From positions 1 through 55,144 of the forward strand of contig JAEUVD010000007.1 in the NCBI GenBank assembly GCA_016787065.1: a stretch of DNA of 55,144 nt, given 5' to 3'. The notes beneath the pieces were generated by a model. The model ran no database searches. It was not told where the DNA came from and worked only from the letters and a program-made list of their open reading frames with translations. Shown piece by piece: positions 45,556 to 54,949 of this stretch. The DNA comes from Chitinophagaceae bacterium. GTDB taxonomy: Bacteria > Bacteroidota > Bacteroidia > Chitinophagales > Chitinophagaceae. A program made the position numbers and the translations under genes. Positions within the stretch are counted from its first letter, which is position 1. The number at the start of each line of letters is the position of its first letter.

Positions 45556-47739
45556 TTGATACTACTTGTAACTTCACCCTTTACACAATTAAATACGCCT
45601 TATCCGGCAACGGCGTATCTCAAAGGATTTCTTCATACCAGAAATATTCCTTCGTTTCAAGTGGATTTAGGATTAGATGTTATTCTAAGCATTTTTTCGA
45701 AAGAAGGGTTGACATGGTGTTTTCAACAGGCCCATCAGATTGAAAGCGATAATGCACAAAGAATATTTCAATTGCAAGACGCTTATTGCGCAGTCATTGA
45801 TGATGTTATTCATTTTTTACAAGGGAAAAATCCCACTCTAGGTTTTTATTTTTCTGAATGGAATTCGCTACCGCATGCGTCTCGTTTTAACCAAGTAGCT
45901 GATGAATTGCATACGTTTGGTACCATGGGTATTCAAGATAAGGCCAAATATTATTGCACCTTGTTTTTGGAAGATATTTCGGATTTTATTCAAGAATGTG
46001 TTGATCCTCATTTTGGATTTAGTCGGTATGCCGAGCAGTTAGCACGATGCGCAAATTCTTTTGATGAATTATATATTTCCCTTCAAGCTAAAACTACTTA
46101 TTTGGAGGAAATAATGTTTAGCGAATTAGATGTTTATATTCAAGAAAAGAAACCTGATCTTATTGCCTTCTCTGTACCCTTTCCGGGTAACTTATTTTCA
46201 ACGTTACGCTGTGCGCGTTACATAAAGCAACATAATGCATCCATTAAAATTGCCATGGGAGGTGGTTTCGTAAATACCGAGTTACGCAGTTTACAAGAGC
46301 CTCGTATTTTTGAATTTGTAGATTTTATAACCTTAGATGATGGCGAAGCGCCTATTGAATTAATTTGGCAACATCTCAAGCAGCATTTACCCGTTGCTCT
46401 TTTAAAACGAACGTATATGCTGCATGAGCTAAACGTGGCATACTTCAACGGGAGTATTCAACGCGATTATAAACAACATGAAACGGGTACTCCAGACTAC
46501 ACCGATTTGAAACTCGATCGGTATATTTCAGTTGTGGAAATGGCCAATCCGATGAATAGATTATGGAGTGATGGTCGATGGAATAAGTTAACCATGGCGC
46601 ATGGTTGTTATTGGGGTAAATGCACCTTTTGTGATGTACACTTACCTTATATTGGTAACTATGAACCGGTTCAAGCGAAGTTGTTAGTAGATCGGATGCA
46701 GGAGTTAATGGAGAAAACGGGTTCGAATGGGTTTCATTTCGTAGATGAAGCGGCACCACCAGCCTTAATGAAAGAGCTTGCCATTGAAATTATTAAACGT
46801 AAACTCAATGTAAGTTGGTGGACAAATATTCGATTTGAGAAAAGCTTTACTGAAGATCTTTGTTATCTGCTTCAAACTTCCGGCTGTATTGGTGTTAGTG
46901 GAGGCTTAGAGGTTGCTTCGAATCGTTTGCTTTTACTGATTGAAAAAGGGGTAACTATCGAGCAAGTTACCAGGGTTCTTTGCAATTTTAAACAGGCGGG
47001 TATTATGGTGCATGCTTACTTAATGTATGCTTACCCAACTCAAACCGATCAGGAAACCATGGATTCGTTGGAAGTAGTTCGACAGCTTTTTCATACCGGC
47101 ATTCTTCAATCGGCCTTTTGGCACCGCTTCGCATTAACTGTTCATAGTCCGATTGCGCGTAATCCTGAAAAGTATCAAATTCAAATTGATCCGGAAAGTA
47201 AAGGTAGTTTCGCTAATAACGATTTACGCTATCGAGAAAAAGTGAACATAGACCATGATAAATTCTCTTTCGGGTTGAAAAAATCGTTGTTTAATTATAT
47301 GCAAGGCATCGGATTAGATCAGGGGGTGCATACTTGGTTTGAATTTAAAGTGCCACTAACCACTATCGATGCATCGCGAATAGAAAACATTATTCAAGCT
47401 GAAATGCTTCCTGCGTTTAAGGATACACATCGAGTACTTTCTTGGATATATGCTGTTACTGGTTCTTCTTTTGTGAAAAGTAAAAAAGGAAAACAATGGA
47501 ATATGATGACGCTTACCATTCATACCAAGTTAATGATTTTGCAGCTGGTGATAAATGAAGAACAAGGTGCTTGGTTTAAGTCTGTTTTTCAACCTGAATC
47601 AGACACATTTATCAAAGAAGTGAAATTTGGAGCTTTACGAAACAGCTTTGAAGAAGAATTGCCACAGGAAGATTTTGATCTATTGTGGTATAATAAAATT
47701 TATCCTGTTCTGAAAGGTAAGGCAATTGTTATCGTGTAA
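45556..47739 (+). CDS. B12-binding-type radical SAM protein with CX4CX2C cluster motif
   Basis: A 727-residue protein. The TTG at 45556 is the only start that keeps the conserved opening ILLVTSPFTQLNTPYPATAYLKGFL-like region (a TAA lies just upstream in frame). The N-terminal half, with PDLIAFSVPFPGNLFSTL and IAMGGGFVNTELRSL, is Rossmann-like, as in B12-binding domains, but no clear DxHxxG cobalamin motif is seen. The iron-sulfur motif is CYWGKCTFC (Cys351, 356, 359), which is CX4CX2C rather than CX3CX2C. SAM-contact strands follow (FHFVDEAAPP, GVSGGLEV). The C-terminal ~200 residues are not recognised. It is divergent from darA and may belong to the same pathway (inference); the reaction is unknown. 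Confidence 0.82.
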   Translation: MILLVTSPFTQLNTPYPATAYLKGFLHTRNIPSFQVDLGLDVILSIFSKEGLTWCFQQAHQIESDNAQRIFQLQDAYCAVIDDVIHFLQGKNPTLGFYFSEWNSLPHASRFNQVADELHTFGTMGIQDKAKYYCTLFLEDISDFIQECVDPHFGFSRYAEQLARCANSFDELYISLQAKTTYLEEIMFSELDVYIQEKKPDLIAFSVPFPGNLFSTLRCARYIKQHNASIKIAMGGGFVNTELRSLQEPRIFEFVDFITLDDGEAPIELIWQHLKQHLPVALLKRTYMLHELNVAYFNGSIQRDYKQHETGTPDYTDLKLDRYISVVEMANPMNRLWSDGRWNKLTMAHGCYWGKCTFCDVHLPYIGNYEPVQAKLLVDRMQELMEKTGSNGFHFVDEAAPPALMKELAIEIIKRKLNVSWWTNIRFEKSFTEDLCYLLQTSGCIGVSGGLEVASNRLLLLIEKGVTIEQVTRVLCNFKQAGIMVHAYLMYAYPTQTDQETMDSLEVVRQLFHTGILQSAFWHRFALTVHSPIARNPEKYQIQIDPESKGSFANNDLRYREKVNIDHDKFSFGLKKSLFNYMQGIGLDQGVHTWFEFKVPLTTIDASRIENIIQAEMLPAFKDTHRVLSWIYAVTGSSFVKSKKGKQWNMMTLTIHTKLMILQLVINEEQGAWFKSVFQPESDTFIKEVKFGALRNSFEEELPQEDFDLLWYNKIYPVLKGKAIVIV

Positions 47740-47782
47740 AGGGGAAGCTTTTAGGAACCAAAATCTGAAGTCTATTTTTCCA

Positions 47783-47790
47783 TACATTTG
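47783..47790 (+). promoter_or_regulatory. Promoter -7 element directly before the GT4 gene
   Basis: TACATTTG is a perfect TAnnTTTG match ending 6 nt before ATG 47797, giving a leaderless mRNA. A longer start at TTG 47788 lies within the element and is rejected. Confidence 0.5.
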
Positions 47791-47796
47791 CGCGGC

Positions 47797-48927
47797 ATGC
47801 GTATTGCGGTTAATACACGTTTTTTACTTCATGGTAAGCTCGAAGGAATTGGATGGTTTACCCATGAAATACTCCGTAGAATGGTGGAGCAACACCCCGA
47901 ACATGAGTTTGTTTTCTTTTTTGATCGTCCGTTTCATGCTGATTTTATCTTTGGAAAAAATGTAACCCCTGTTGTTTTACAACCGCCAGCACGTCACCCG
48001 GTTTTATTTTTAATTTGGTTTGAGTGGTCGGTTCGAAGAGCATTAAAAAAATACAAAGCCGATATTTTTATTTCTACAGACGGCATGCTTTGTTTAGGAA
48101 CTAAAGTGCCCACGTTATTAGTAATTCATGATTTAGCTTTTGTTCATTATCCAAAGCACTTGCCTTTTAAGTTTAGGTTTTTTTTAAATTACTTTACTCC
48201 AAAATATGCGAAGCGCGCTGATCATATTGTTACGGTATCAACCTTTTCGAAAACTGATTTGGTACAACAATATAGCTTGTCCGAGCAAAAAATAGATGTT
48301 GTTTTCAATGGGGCACATAAAGCCTATCAGGTTTTATCGTTTGAAGAGCGACAGCAAATAAAAGAGAAGTACGCCATGGGGTGCGAGTATTTTGTATTTG
48401 CAGGTGCTTTGCATCCACGGAAAAACGTTGAAAATTTATTGAAAGCCTTTGCCGTTTTTAAGGCAAGGCAACAAAGTAATATGAAGATTTTAATCGTTGG
48501 GAGGTTTGCTTGGAATGCTGATGCTATTCAACAGGAGATGAAACAAAATCGTTTCAAGGAAGATATCATTCATTACGATTACATGCAGGTAGATGAATTA
48601 AGTAAAGTAATTGGTGCTGCGTATGCACTTACATTTGTTTCTTTGTTTGAAGGCTTTGGCATTCCGGTTTTAGAGGCGTTACAATGTTCCGTTCCTGTTA
48701 TAGCTTCAGATCGAACTTCTATTCCGGAAGTTGCCGGTGATGCTGCGTTGTATGCAAACCCGGAGGATGTTCAGGAAATAGCCAATGTTATGATGCAACT
48801 GTATAAAGATGAACATTTACATACCGTTTTATCAGAACGATGTTTAACGCAAGCTTCAAAATTTAATTGGGATCTAAGTGCAGAAAAAATGTTTAGCATT
48901 ATACAGCACATGCTAATTGCAAGATAA
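47797..48927 (+). CDS. GT4-family glycosyltransferase (mannosyltransferase-like)
   Basis: A 376-residue GT-B fold enzyme. The N-terminus MRIAVNTRFLLHGKLEGIGWFTHEIL carries the G-x-G-like acceptor loop; LVIHDLAF and VSTFSKTDL are typical of family 4. The C-terminal domain has the donor site FVFAGALHPRKNVENLLKAF and the EX7E motif in LFEGFGIPVLEAL. Nucleotide-sugar glycosyl transfer at the inner membrane is expected; the sugar is not known. It begins 57 nt after the radical SAM gene and has its own -7 element. Confidence 0.9.
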   Translation: MRIAVNTRFLLHGKLEGIGWFTHEILRRMVEQHPEHEFVFFFDRPFHADFIFGKNVTPVVLQPPARHPVLFLIWFEWSVRRALKKYKADIFISTDGMLCLGTKVPTLLVIHDLAFVHYPKHLPFKFRFFLNYFTPKYAKRADHIVTVSTFSKTDLVQQYSLSEQKIDVVFNGAHKAYQVLSFEERQQIKEKYAMGCEYFVFAGALHPRKNVENLLKAFAVFKARQQSNMKILIVGRFAWNADAIQQEMKQNRFKEDIIHYDYMQVDELSKVIGAAYALTFVSLFEGFGIPVLEALQCSVPVIASDRTSIPEVAGDAALYANPEDVQEIANVMMQLYKDEHLHTVLSERCLTQASKFNWDLSAEKMFSIIQHMLIAR

Positions 48928-49342
48928 CAGTTGCTAAGCAAGGAGTTGCTTCCTTGTATTGAAATGGACTACTTTATTACCATCAACAGCTTACGCTTAA
49001 AACAATACCAGCTTCAAAGGAGAACTAACTTCATTTTCAACATCGGTTTTCATCATAACAAATCGGATCCGAAAAAGCTAAAGTTGAAAAACAAAGCAAA
49101 TAACTTGAAATGAAGTGTGCCTTATTACATTGTAGAAACGATTCAATAAAGACTAAATACCTTATCTTAATTTAATTCAACACAAAAACTATAGATTGCT
49201 TAATCAAAAAACTGATTCTTACAAGTAAAATTCAAAAAAAATCTATGAATTTGACTTATTCAAAATAAAAATAAAATATATGAACTATTGCTTTGAAAAT
49301 CACTTTAATAGAGCAATCTTCGCCATCAAATTTTAATCAATC
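48928..49342. other. Intergenic region, 415 nt, no gene
   Basis: AT-rich. A weak hairpin (CAAGGA 48939-48944 with TCCTTG 48951-48956) follows the GT4 gene but lacks a T run. A promoter candidate for the next gene is TTTG 49292-49295, 19 nt spacer, AATCTTCG 49315-49322 (6 of 8). A 60-codon frame at 48931 starts with TTG and has no protein-like features. No tRNA was seen. Confidence 0.5.
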
Positions 49343-52204
49343 ATGAACAAGCGAATTCAACATCGAAGGGGAGGCTTTACCCGGTTCATTAAGCCAATTT
49401 TATTTTCTTTCATACTTTTATTTGGATTACAGTTTACGAGTCAGGCTTCGCATTTCCGATATCATTCGGTAAGTTGGAGTATGGGTACGAACGACACTGT
49501 TATTTTTCAAATGACACAAAGCTGGCGATGGAGTGCTTTTGGTAACCCAGCTATGGGATCTGTAGTTCCAATATCCTCCATAACGTTTGGCGATGGTAGC
49601 TTTAGCTCTTTTTCTATTTTAATCACATCGATTAATCCTTCGGAAGACTGGTTTACGGGTGTAACTACCCTTAAACACAAGTACCCTGCAAATGGCACTT
49701 ACATTTTTCAATACAGCGATTGTTGTCGTATTGGCGGTTTATTAGATGGTAACAGCGGTTTAAGTGAAATTATGAGAACCAGCGTGACTGTTGGAGGTAA
49801 TCCTCAGAACAACTCGCCGGTTTCTAACGTTCCGGCCATTGTAAACATGCAATTAAATACACCAAATACCTTCGCTATTCCTGGTTTCGATCCGGATGGT
49901 GATGCGTTAACGTTTAGCATTACACCAACATCGGAAAGTGCATTAAATACCAGTACACCTCCGGGATTAACGCTTTCACCTGCTGGTGTAATCAACTGGA
50001 CACCTACGGTGGCAGGTTTATCAGCGTTTAGCGTAAAAATTACTGATAGTAAAGGAGATTTTACAACAGTTGACTTTTTATTGAGAAGTAGTACCTTAAC
50101 TTCAAATCCTCCTACATACGATTATTCAGTTACTCCTGTAAATAATTTTGTTTACTCAGTTAATCCGGGAACACCAATCAATTTCAATGTTAAAGCAGAC
50201 GATGTCGATGCAGGTTCTCAAGTTGTGTTATCCGCTTCGGGTGTTCCTTCAGGAGCCGTATTTACACCTTCGTTACCAACGTCACCAGCTAATCCGGCTA
50301 CTACATCGTTTTCATGGACGCCAACTCTATCTGATTTCGGATCTTATGTTATCGCATTTACAGCAACAGATAATAATAGCCAACAAGCAATTACCAATGT
50401 TGTTATTAATGTAAACACAAATCCTGTTTTCAATTATCCTCCAACACCTCCAAATGGTACTGGTTTTTGTTTAATGACTGGCGTGCCATTCTCGCAACTA
50501 GTGGAGGCTTCCAACCTTTTAAGTGCTGTGGATGTTTCTATTACGAGCATGACTGGATTACCACCTACTGCAACAACTTCACCTTCGTTGCCTACAACAC
50601 CTGCTTCTATAGCACAAACTACACTTAACTGGACTCCATCTCCTTCAGAGTGGGGCCCACATACGGTAACGTTTAACTGTATTGACGCCAATAGCAAAAC
50701 CGCTTCAACCAGTTTTAACTTATTGGTTAATTCTTCTCCATATTTCACGAGTGCTGCTGCACCAAATAGCGCTAATATAGGTGTAACATATTCGCATTTA
50801 TTTACTGCGGATGATCCGAATTTACCTTATGGTGATGATCTTGAGTTCGTAGCAATAGGTTTACCTTCTTGGTTAACGTTTACAGATAACGGAAACGGAA
50901 CTGCAACTTTAACCGGAACACCAAGCGCATTGGATGCAGGAACTTATACATTTGATATTCACTTAGAAGATTTTTATCACCACTGTGGACCTTCAGTTGA
51001 AGAAACAGTAACAATTACCGTTCAAAGCAATTGCAACACAACCGGAACTGATAATGTAACTAACTGTGGTTCGTACACATGGGCTAATGGTACAACTTAC
51101 ACGCAAAGTGGAACATATACTCATGTATTTACTACGCAATCTAATTGCGATTCAACGGTAACATTAAATTTAACGATTAATAGTTTACCGAATGTGAGCG
51201 TTTCTGATATTTATTCTTGTCCTGGTGTTCCTATTCAATTAAATGGAATGCCTGCAGGTGGTTTCTGGAATATCTCTAATCCATACTTCGGAAATTCAAT
51301 GCCATTCACTTATTATTTCACAGATGCTAATGGATGTACAGGTTCTGCTACAGGAAATATAGTTGTAGGTCAACCTCAAATTGTAAATGTATCTGTAACC
51401 AATATTACCGGTATTTCTGCTTCTGTAACTTATCAAGGAGTGAATGGAATTGGTTGGTATGATTTACGTTGGCGCCCAGTGGGTTCATCTACTTGGACAA
51501 CCGGAACTAACTACAATTTCACAACGAAACTATTAACTAACTTAATTCCTAACACAAACTACGAAGTACAAGTTAGAGGTTTTTGTACTGTAACTTCACC
51601 AGCTGGTCCTTGGACTACCACTACATTTAGTACAAATAATTTATGTAGTGTACCAACAGGTTTATTTGCTAATAATGTTGCCGGTAATTCAGCTAAGTTG
51701 AATTGGACTGCAGTACCGGGTGTTGCATTTTATACCGTTCGTTGGAAAGCAGTATCTGCAAGTACATGGTCGTCAGCAACTAGCACCATTCCATCTAAAG
51801 TTGTTACTGGTTTAACTACTAATACCAATTATGAGTTCCAAGTACGTTCACATTGTGGAAGTTCAGCAGGTGCTTATAGTGCGTCATCAACATTTACAAC
51901 TGCTTCTAGTAAAACGAATGCTTCAAGTGTAGTTTATAATGAAGTAGGAGGTATGGATTTGAAGGTTTATCCTAATCCAACTTCAGGTGAATTTACTATT
52001 GAATTTAAAGCTGATCGTGATGGTGAAGCAACTATCAAAGTGCTTGACTTAAGTGGTCGTGTTGTAAAACAAATTCAAACTGTTGTTACTGATGATGTTA
52101 ATGTTGTTTCTTTGAATATTTCAGAATTAACTTCAGGTATGTATCAAATTCAGGTTGAAAATGAAGGATCCTTAAAAACTGTTTCTAAAATTCTGAAGAA
52201 CTAG
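49343..52204 (+). CDS. T9SS surface protein with cadherin/Ig-like and fibronectin III domains
   Basis: A 953-residue secreted protein with a long signal peptide ending FTSQAS. The first ~150 residues (HFRYHSVSWSM, VTTLKHKYPANGTYIFQYSDCCRIGG) resemble a PKD-like opening domain seen in Bacteroidota surface proteins. Then come four Ig/cadherin-like domains of the putative-Ig (He_PIG) kind, with DPDGDALTFSITP, GVINWTPT and WTP repeated; a cysteine-linked module (NCGSYTWANGTTYTQSGTY); and two fibronectin III domains (~690-865: IGWYDLRWRPVG, FYTVRWKAVSAS, TNYEFQVRSHCG). The type A sorting domain starts near 873 (LKVYPNPTSGEF) and ends SKILKN. Probable adhesin. Monocistronic, followed by a terminator. 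Confidence 0.88.
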   Translation: MNKRIQHRRGGFTRFIKPILFSFILLFGLQFTSQASHFRYHSVSWSMGTNDTVIFQMTQSWRWSAFGNPAMGSVVPISSITFGDGSFSSFSILITSINPSEDWFTGVTTLKHKYPANGTYIFQYSDCCRIGGLLDGNSGLSEIMRTSVTVGGNPQNNSPVSNVPAIVNMQLNTPNTFAIPGFDPDGDALTFSITPTSESALNTSTPPGLTLSPAGVINWTPTVAGLSAFSVKITDSKGDFTTVDFLLRSSTLTSNPPTYDYSVTPVNNFVYSVNPGTPINFNVKADDVDAGSQVVLSASGVPSGAVFTPSLPTSPANPATTSFSWTPTLSDFGSYVIAFTATDNNSQQAITNVVINVNTNPVFNYPPTPPNGTGFCLMTGVPFSQLVEASNLLSAVDVSITSMTGLPPTATTSPSLPTTPASIAQTTLNWTPSPSEWGPHTVTFNCIDANSKTASTSFNLLVNSSPYFTSAAAPNSANIGVTYSHLFTADDPNLPYGDDLEFVAIGLPSWLTFTDNGNGTATLTGTPSALDAGTYTFDIHLEDFYHHCGPSVEETVTITVQSNCNTTGTDNVTNCGSYTWANGTTYTQSGTYTHVFTTQSNCDSTVTLNLTINSLPNVSVSDIYSCPGVPIQLNGMPAGGFWNISNPYFGNSMPFTYYFTDANGCTGSATGNIVVGQPQIVNVSVTNITGISASVTYQGVNGIGWYDLRWRPVGSSTWTTGTNYNFTTKLLTNLIPNTNYEVQVRGFCTVTSPAGPWTTTTFSTNNLCSVPTGLFANNVAGNSAKLNWTAVPGVAFYTVRWKAVSASTWSSATSTIPSKVVTGLTTNTNYEFQVRSHCGSSAGAYSASSTFTTASSKTNASSVVYNEVGGMDLKVYPNPTSGEFTIEFKADRDGEATIKVLDLSGRVVKQIQTVVTDDVNVVSLNISELTSGMYQIQVENEGSLKTVSKILKN

Positions 52205-52230
52205 TTTTTAACCGAATACTAAATAGAAGA

Positions 52231-52264
52231 ATATGGCAATCCGATTGGGTTGCCATATTTTTTT
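52231..52264 (+). terminator. Rho-independent terminator of the T9SS adhesin gene
   Basis: Stem ATATGGCAATCC (52231-52242), loop GATT, stem GGGTTGCCATAT (52247-52258) with one G-T pair, then a T run to 52264. Confidence 0.85.
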
Positions 52265-52752
52265 ATATGAATAGCAAAAATGCTGAAAATAGGTAAAGCG
52301 TTTTAATGAAAAAGGTATCCGTAATATGCGTTGAATCTAAACTGTTTTTTTACGGTTACCTAAGGTGAGTAAATGAGTAGAAAGATCAGCAAGAAACGTC
52401 CTAACTAAAATTAGTATGAAAATCTTTTCGAGTATTATGGGGGCTTTTCGGTTTAAGATTATTCCTGCATCTTGTTGTTATGACACTTTTTTAATTGTAT
52501 TGCTTCCACAATATTATCAGCAAAAAGTACACTTGCTGTTTGATGCGATTTATTCCTATAAAACCATATAGGAGTATATAATAGTAAGCAAAGAATACTT
52601 TCAATAATGAATTACAATTTCAATTATGGGTAGTGTTGAATTTGGTCTATTTTTTTACCTGAAGAATTATCGATTCAATTGAAATTCGCAGTAACATCTG
52701 TCTTGTTTATTAGCATGAACTCCGAGTTGATTCTTTTTATAGCCAGGCGCAT

Positions 52753-52785
52753 AAAAAAAGAGGTTGCTACAAAACAACCTCTTTT
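52753..52785 (-). terminator. Rho-independent terminator of the DUF3078 gene
   Basis: Arms AAAAGAGGTTG (52756-52766) and CAACCTCTTTT (52775-52785) with an 8 nt loop. On the minus strand a run of T follows the stem, 24 nt after the DUF3078 stop. Confidence 0.8.
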
Positions 52786-52808
52786 CTTCATGTTTTACGG
52801 AATCAAAC

Positions 52809-53735
52809 TTAAAACTTATAAGCAAATCCAACGCCCAACATTTCTAACCATTGAACCTTGTGGTATTGACCTTCATAGTAACGAAAGTTAACATCCAGTT
52901 TCACATTGATATATTTTGTAGCGGTAAATATGACTGAGTTCATCCAATCCCAATCAATTTTATTAAACGGACGATCGAGGTAATCGGTGAAAGCAACAAA
53001 ACGTGTTTTGTAAGTTAGGTTTTTATTGATGGTTGTGTAGTAATCGGCACGAAGTAAAGCACCTAAACCAAATTGCAATGTTTTACCTGAATCAACAGAG
53101 TTGTATTTTATATCTCTAAAATCTTTATCCAATTTGGTATAAACATTAGCTGTTGCCGGAGAAAGATATACCGATAGATTTTTACGCGGTTGCCATAATA
53201 AACCAACGCCTAAACGAACCAAGCCGGGTGTAAATAAGTTGGATGTTTTAGCGTATCCGGATTTTGAATTCGTATCCACTATTTTATAATCATAACCTGG
53301 TGCCATTTGCGTGTTAATATCCAATGCAGCAGCATAGTAAAGATTCTTTTTTATTTGATGCCCGAACATTGACGTTAATATAGCGCGGTCATCATTCTTT
53401 CTGAATTTTTCATTGGTAGAAGGTGAATTTAATACGCCATACGCCAATAAAACATCATTTTTCCATAGGTTTTTTTCCCATTTACGATAGGCGAAATAGT
53501 TTAAAGAACCGTTAATCGATAGGGCATACGCCTCAGAAGCGCCTTGCCAATTATCATTTTTGGTATGGTTCATATTGATGGAAAGCACACCACCGGAAGT
53601 CCATCCTTCTTTTAGTTCACCGGATTGGTGTAATTTGTTATCCATGTCGTCGGCCGCCTTTCGCGTATCCGTTCCTTGTGCAAATAAGTTGCTTGCAAAT
53701 GCAACAAAAAAAAGTGTAGTAAAAATTTTATTCAT
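52809..53735 (-). CDS. DUF3078 family outer-membrane protein
   Basis: A 308-residue protein with a signal peptide ending SNLFAQ. It matches the DUF3078 family of Bacteroidota: GWTSGGVLSINMNHTKNDNWQGASE, YRKWEKNLWKNDVLLAYGVLN, FRKNDDRAILTSMFGHQ, and NTQMAPGYDYK. Alternating strands and a final FAYKF indicate an outer-membrane beta-barrel. Function unknown. It is read as a single gene, with its own terminator; mscL upstream on the same strand ends in a separate terminator. Confidence 0.87.
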   Translation of the reverse strand: MNKIFTTLFFVAFASNLFAQGTDTRKAADDMDNKLHQSGELKEGWTSGGVLSINMNHTKNDNWQGASEAYALSINGSLNYFAYRKWEKNLWKNDVLLAYGVLNSPSTNEKFRKNDDRAILTSMFGHQIKKNLYYAAALDINTQMAPGYDYKIVDTNSKSGYAKTSNLFTPGLVRLGVGLLWQPRKNLSVYLSPATANVYTKLDKDFRDIKYNSVDSGKTLQFGLGALLRADYYTTINKNLTYKTRFVAFTDYLDRPFNKIDWDWMNSVIFTATKYINVKLDVNFRYYEGQYHKVQWLEMLGVGFAYKF

Positions 53736-53758
53736 TATATGTGATTTTTAACGCATGC

Positions 53759-53792
53759 AAAAATGCCATCATATTTAAATGATGGCATTTTT
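53759..53792 (-). terminator. Rho-independent terminator of mscL
   Basis: Arms AAAAATGCCATCAT (53759-53772) and ATGATGGCATTTTT (53779-53792) with a 6 nt loop. It is nearly symmetric, so it can stop transcription either way; it separates mscL from the DUF3078 gene. Confidence 0.85.
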
Positions 53793-53825
53793 CTTTGAAT
53801 GGTTTAACATTCACTTAATTGAAGC

Positions 53826-54260
53826 TTATTTTTTCAAGGAATCACGAATTTCCATGAGTAATTTATCGGTAGAAGAGGGCTCCGGTGGTGCAGCAGGTGC
53901 TTCTTCTTGTTTTTTCTTCATAGCATTCATAGCCTTGATAATCATAAACATTACAAAAGCTACAATAATGAAATCAATACAAGCTGTAATAAAAGCCCCC
54001 CATTGAATAGCTAATTCCGGAGATGCTGCGGTAGTTACAGTACCGGAAGCATCTTTCACTTCTTCCACAGCTTTTTTCAGCACAAATTGTTTACTGTTTA
54101 AGTCAATGCCACCCATTAGTAAACCTGTAATTGGTGCGAACATTTTTTCAACAAATGCAGTAACCACCTTGCCGAAAGCACCACCCATTACAAAGGCGAT
54201 GGCCATATCAACTAAATTACCTTTAAGAGCGAACTCTTTAAATTCTTTTATAAATCCCAT
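53826..54260 (-). CDS. mscL: Large-conductance mechanosensitive channel MscL
   Basis: A 144-residue inner-membrane channel that opens under high membrane tension and protects from osmotic downshock. The N-terminus MGFIKEFKEFALKGNLVDMA is the amphipathic helix and start of TM1; the pore helix AIAFVMGGAFGKVVTAFVEK keeps the Gly/Ala packing pattern; TM2 is FITACIDFIIVAFVMFMIIK; the C-terminus is a charged bundle helix ending LLMEIRDSLKK. The length is normal. A perfect -7 TATATTTG lies about 20 nt upstream (54281-54288, minus). Confidence 0.96.
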   Translation of the reverse strand: MGFIKEFKEFALKGNLVDMAIAFVMGGAFGKVVTAFVEKMFAPITGLLMGGIDLNSKQFVLKKAVEEVKDASGTVTTAASPELAIQWGAFITACIDFIIVAFVMFMIIKAMNAMKKKQEEAPAAPPEPSSTDKLLMEIRDSLKK

Positions 54261-54280
54261 GTTGTAAAATTTTTAGATTT

Positions 54281-54288
54281 CAAATATA
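54281..54288 (-). promoter_or_regulatory. Promoter -7 element of mscL
   Basis: On the minus strand TATATTTG matches TAnnTTTG exactly, 20 nt before the mscL ATG. No clear -33 box. Confidence 0.5.
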
Positions 54289-54433
54289 ATAATCTCTTAT
54301 TAAAAAAAAATGTATTATTTCCAACCGAATACCCTTCCAATCTAACCGAATGCTCAACGAAACGTACCGAATTACAATTTGGTTAAAATTCTAACCATGA
54401 AAAAAATAACTTTACAAAACAAAATTGAAAAAT

Positions 54434-54928
54434 ATGTCTAAGTTAAAAAAACTACTATGGCCGGTGCTGTTGGCAATTAGCTACCACACCAATGCACAAT
54501 CCACCTTTTCAGCCACCAGTCATTCCGCAACAATTCAAGGTAATACCTATGAATATGTGATTGGTGAAATGACATTGGTATCAACAGAAAGAACATCGAA
54601 CCTGATTGTTACCCAAGGTTTTCTTCAACCGAACGATTCAAAACGACCGGTAAGTACCAATCTGTCGGATGCCAATGACGTTATCAAGATTTACCCGAAC
54701 CCAACACAAGACATAGTGTATGTTGATCCTCAAACCGAATTTTCCGGTGTGTTGAAGTATCAACTTTTTGATGCCACCGGTAAAGTGCTTCTTAAAAATG
54801 AGCATGTGCAATCGGAGCGTTTTTCATTGGACATGCGTTCCTATGCCTCGGGTAATTATTATCTGATGATTACTTCAACGAGCAACAGTTCAGAACAATC
54901 GTATTCCTATAAAATTCAAAAGAAATAA
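54434..54928 (+). CDS. Small T9SS type A secreted protein
   Basis: A 164-residue protein from ATG 54434 (the TTG at 54425 would add three residues). Signal peptide ends SYHTNAQ. Residues ~24-68 contain YEYVIGEMTLVSTE followed by LIVTQGFLQP, a short motif common in small Bacteroidota secreted proteins (IGE...LTQGF.QP). Residues ~84-164 are a type A sorting domain (IKIYPNPTQDIVYVD, ending YKIQKK). So nearly the whole mature protein is the motif plus the sorting domain. A second secreted protein starts 22 nt on, likely the same operon. Function unknown. Confidence 0.85.
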   Translation: MSKLKKLLWPVLLAISYHTNAQSTFSATSHSATIQGNTYEYVIGEMTLVSTERTSNLIVTQGFLQPNDSKRPVSTNLSDANDVIKIYPNPTQDIVYVDPQTEFSGVLKYQLFDATGKVLLKNEHVQSERFSLDMRSYASGNYYLMITSTSNSSEQSYSYKIQKK

Positions 54929-54949
54929 ATCATTAATAAATTCTCTACT

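Larger units (their letters stand above)
52205..52808. other. Intergenic region, 604 nt, no gene
   Basis: It holds the terminator of the preceding gene (52231-52264) and that of the following minus-strand gene (52753-52785). The roughly 490 nt between are AT-rich; I see no coding frame, RNA gene, repeat or dyad there that I can support. It is a long gap for this window, so a small RNA is possible but unsupported. Confidence 0.5.

Noticed and set aside
48931..49113. 60-codon frame after the GT4 gene
   Set aside because: Starts with TTG, is lysine/asparagine-rich from AT-rich DNA, and shows no protein-like pattern or promoter.
52679..52891. 70-codon frame in the 604-nt gap
   Set aside because: Runs through the terminator hairpin at 52753-52785 and into the DUF3078 gene on the other strand.
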